In this document: positions 6,470 through 6,797 of the stretch, in pieces
Layout of the letters: each line of letters opens with the position of its first letter
Position numbering within the stretch: the stretch's first letter is position 1
Translations under genes and position numbers: made by a program
The notes under the pieces: model-generated
Told to the model about the DNA's origin: nothing
Database searches by the model: none
The model's input: only the letters and a program-made list of their open reading frames with translations
NCBI GenBank assembly: GCA_027295975.1
Contig: JAPUJX010000614.1
Span: 1 to 6,797, forward strand
Length of the DNA stretch: 6,797 nt
Direction: 5' to 3'
Source of the DNA: Gammaproteobacteria bacterium
GTDB taxonomy: Bacteria; Pseudomonadota; Gammaproteobacteria; Pseudomonadales; Azotimanducaceae

Positions 6470-6690
6470 CTGCTGAATCCTCGATTCACCATCTGTCCCA
6501 GCAGCGTGCGGGCGGCGTTGAGGTTACCCTGGTCCAGGGGCGGGCGAGTATCCTCCTGACCATCGCTGAAGCGATCCACCAGGAGAAAATAGAGGGCCTC
6601 ATCACGCCAGTCCACTGGTGAGGGGTGATAGCGCTGACGTCTCGGCAGAGAGACGTCTCCACAAATACTTTCTAGTCTGCCCTGACTCAT
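6466..6690 (-). pseudogene. Truncated GH13 alpha-amylase N-terminal fragment
   Basis: A 74-residue ORF. Residues 20-48 (RYHPSPVDWRDEALYF, then LLVDRFSDGQED) match the start of the GH13 alpha-amylase catalytic barrel, where 'Y-F-L-(V/P)-DRF-x-DG' marks beta-strand 1. Such enzymes are normally several hundred residues long. Here the similarity ends near residue 45-60, followed by an unrelated tail (QMVNRGFSR) and a TGA. The barrel's catalytic Asp/Glu/Asp residues are absent, so it cannot be an active amylase. The simplest reading is a remnant left by deletion or recombination. Its TGA overlaps the ATG of the DUF4157 gene (ATGA), so it may still serve as a leader ORF for that gene. The ATG at 6690 is the only in-frame ATG after an upstream stop at 6720-6718; no clear Shine-Dalgarno precedes it. 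It might also be a genuine small protein. Confidence 0.6.
6636..6657. repeat. 8-bp inverted repeat with 6-nt loop
   Basis: GACGTCTC (6636-6643) and GAGACGTC (6650-6657) pair perfectly around the loop GGCAGA. GACGTCTC also recurs directly at 6652-6659, so 6650-6659 is itself a 10-bp palindrome. On the minus strand it lies in codons about 11-19 of the amylase-like fragment, where an mRNA hairpin could affect early translation. No T-run follows, so it is not a typical terminator. Confidence 0.55.
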
Positions 6691-6797
6691 CTGGTTACGC
6701 TGAAATGTCCACAGAACCTAGGTTCTACAATCATTGCACTATCTCTTCAGGTTCCATTATTAGCCATATCTCACAAAAGCACCCCTGCCTGTGTTCT
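6691..6797. other. A+T-rich upstream region with a 14-bp palindrome (possible operator)
   Basis: The stretch 6721-6780 has only 23 G/C in 60 bases (38%) by hand count, far below the coding regions, as expected of a regulatory region. AGAACCTAGGTTCT at 6713-6726 is a perfect 14-bp palindrome, 22 nt upstream of the ATG at 6690. A half-site-like AGGTTCC recurs at 6749-6755. I could not place a convincing -35/-10 pair. On the minus strand one frame is open from the right edge to a TGA at 6733-6731, so part of this DNA may be the 3' end of an upstream gene. Confidence 0.35.

Noticed and set aside
6553..6585. Imperfect hairpin CTCCTG/CAGGAG with inner ATCGC/GCGAT
   Set aside because: It coincides with the codons of the GH13 motif LLVDRFSDGQE, whose protein constraint and codon choice explain the pairing well enough.
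1..6797. CRISPR array, tRNA, rRNA or insertion-sequence ends
   Set aside because: I found no regularly spaced repeats, no cloverleaf-like tRNA, no rRNA-like stretch, and no transposase or terminal inverted repeats on either strand.

Overview
The window carries part of a contractile injection system (CIS) locus of the extracellular, phage-tail-like type (the Afp/PVC/Streptomyces-CIS group). Every recognisable gene lies on the minus strand, so transcription runs from high to low coordinates. The organism is a bacterium with mostly G+C-rich coding DNA (about 65% in the coding stretches I counted by hand). I see no taxon-specific marker and do not assign a phylum. There are no phage replication, integrase, lysis or packaging genes, which favours a chromosomal injection system over a prophage, although the window is short.

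Layout in order of transcription: (1) 6797-6691, A+T-rich upstream DNA with a 14-bp palindrome. (2) 6690-6466, a short ORF that looks like the first part of a GH13 alpha-amylase, cut off after its first catalytic-domain motif. (3) 6469-5531, a DUF4157 (HExxH) protein with a Cys-rich N-terminus and a C-terminal beta-rich domain of low G+C. (4) A 96-nt gap. (5) A compact baseplate/spike block: CIS tube-like protein (5434-4778), LysM protein (4781-4419), late-control-D/gp27-like hub (4426-3302), gpV/gp5-like spike (3305-2790), PAAR-like tip (2769-2446), gp25-like wedge protein (2439-2083) and a large gp6/J-like baseplate protein (2081 to the left edge, incomplete). That last gene is open across the whole left third of the window, 693 codons without a stop.

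The block encodes the needle-tip half of the injection machine. The D-type hub, gpV spike shaft and PAAR-like tip form the central spike. The tube-like and LysM proteins join the inner tube to the hub. The gp25 and J-like proteins build the wedges that hold the sheath and trigger contraction. Sheath, tube, ATPase, cap and fibre genes are not in the window and should lie outside it. Most junctions overlap by 4-8 nt or are separated by 1-20 nt, which indicates one translationally coupled operon.

The most interesting part is the DUF4157 gene. Its low-G+C C-terminal module begins where the protein changes domain, and an 8-G homopolymer sits near the 3' end. It overlaps the stop of a truncated amylase-like ORF by ATGA. 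This looks like a modular, recombination-prone candidate cargo position next to a conserved baseplate block.
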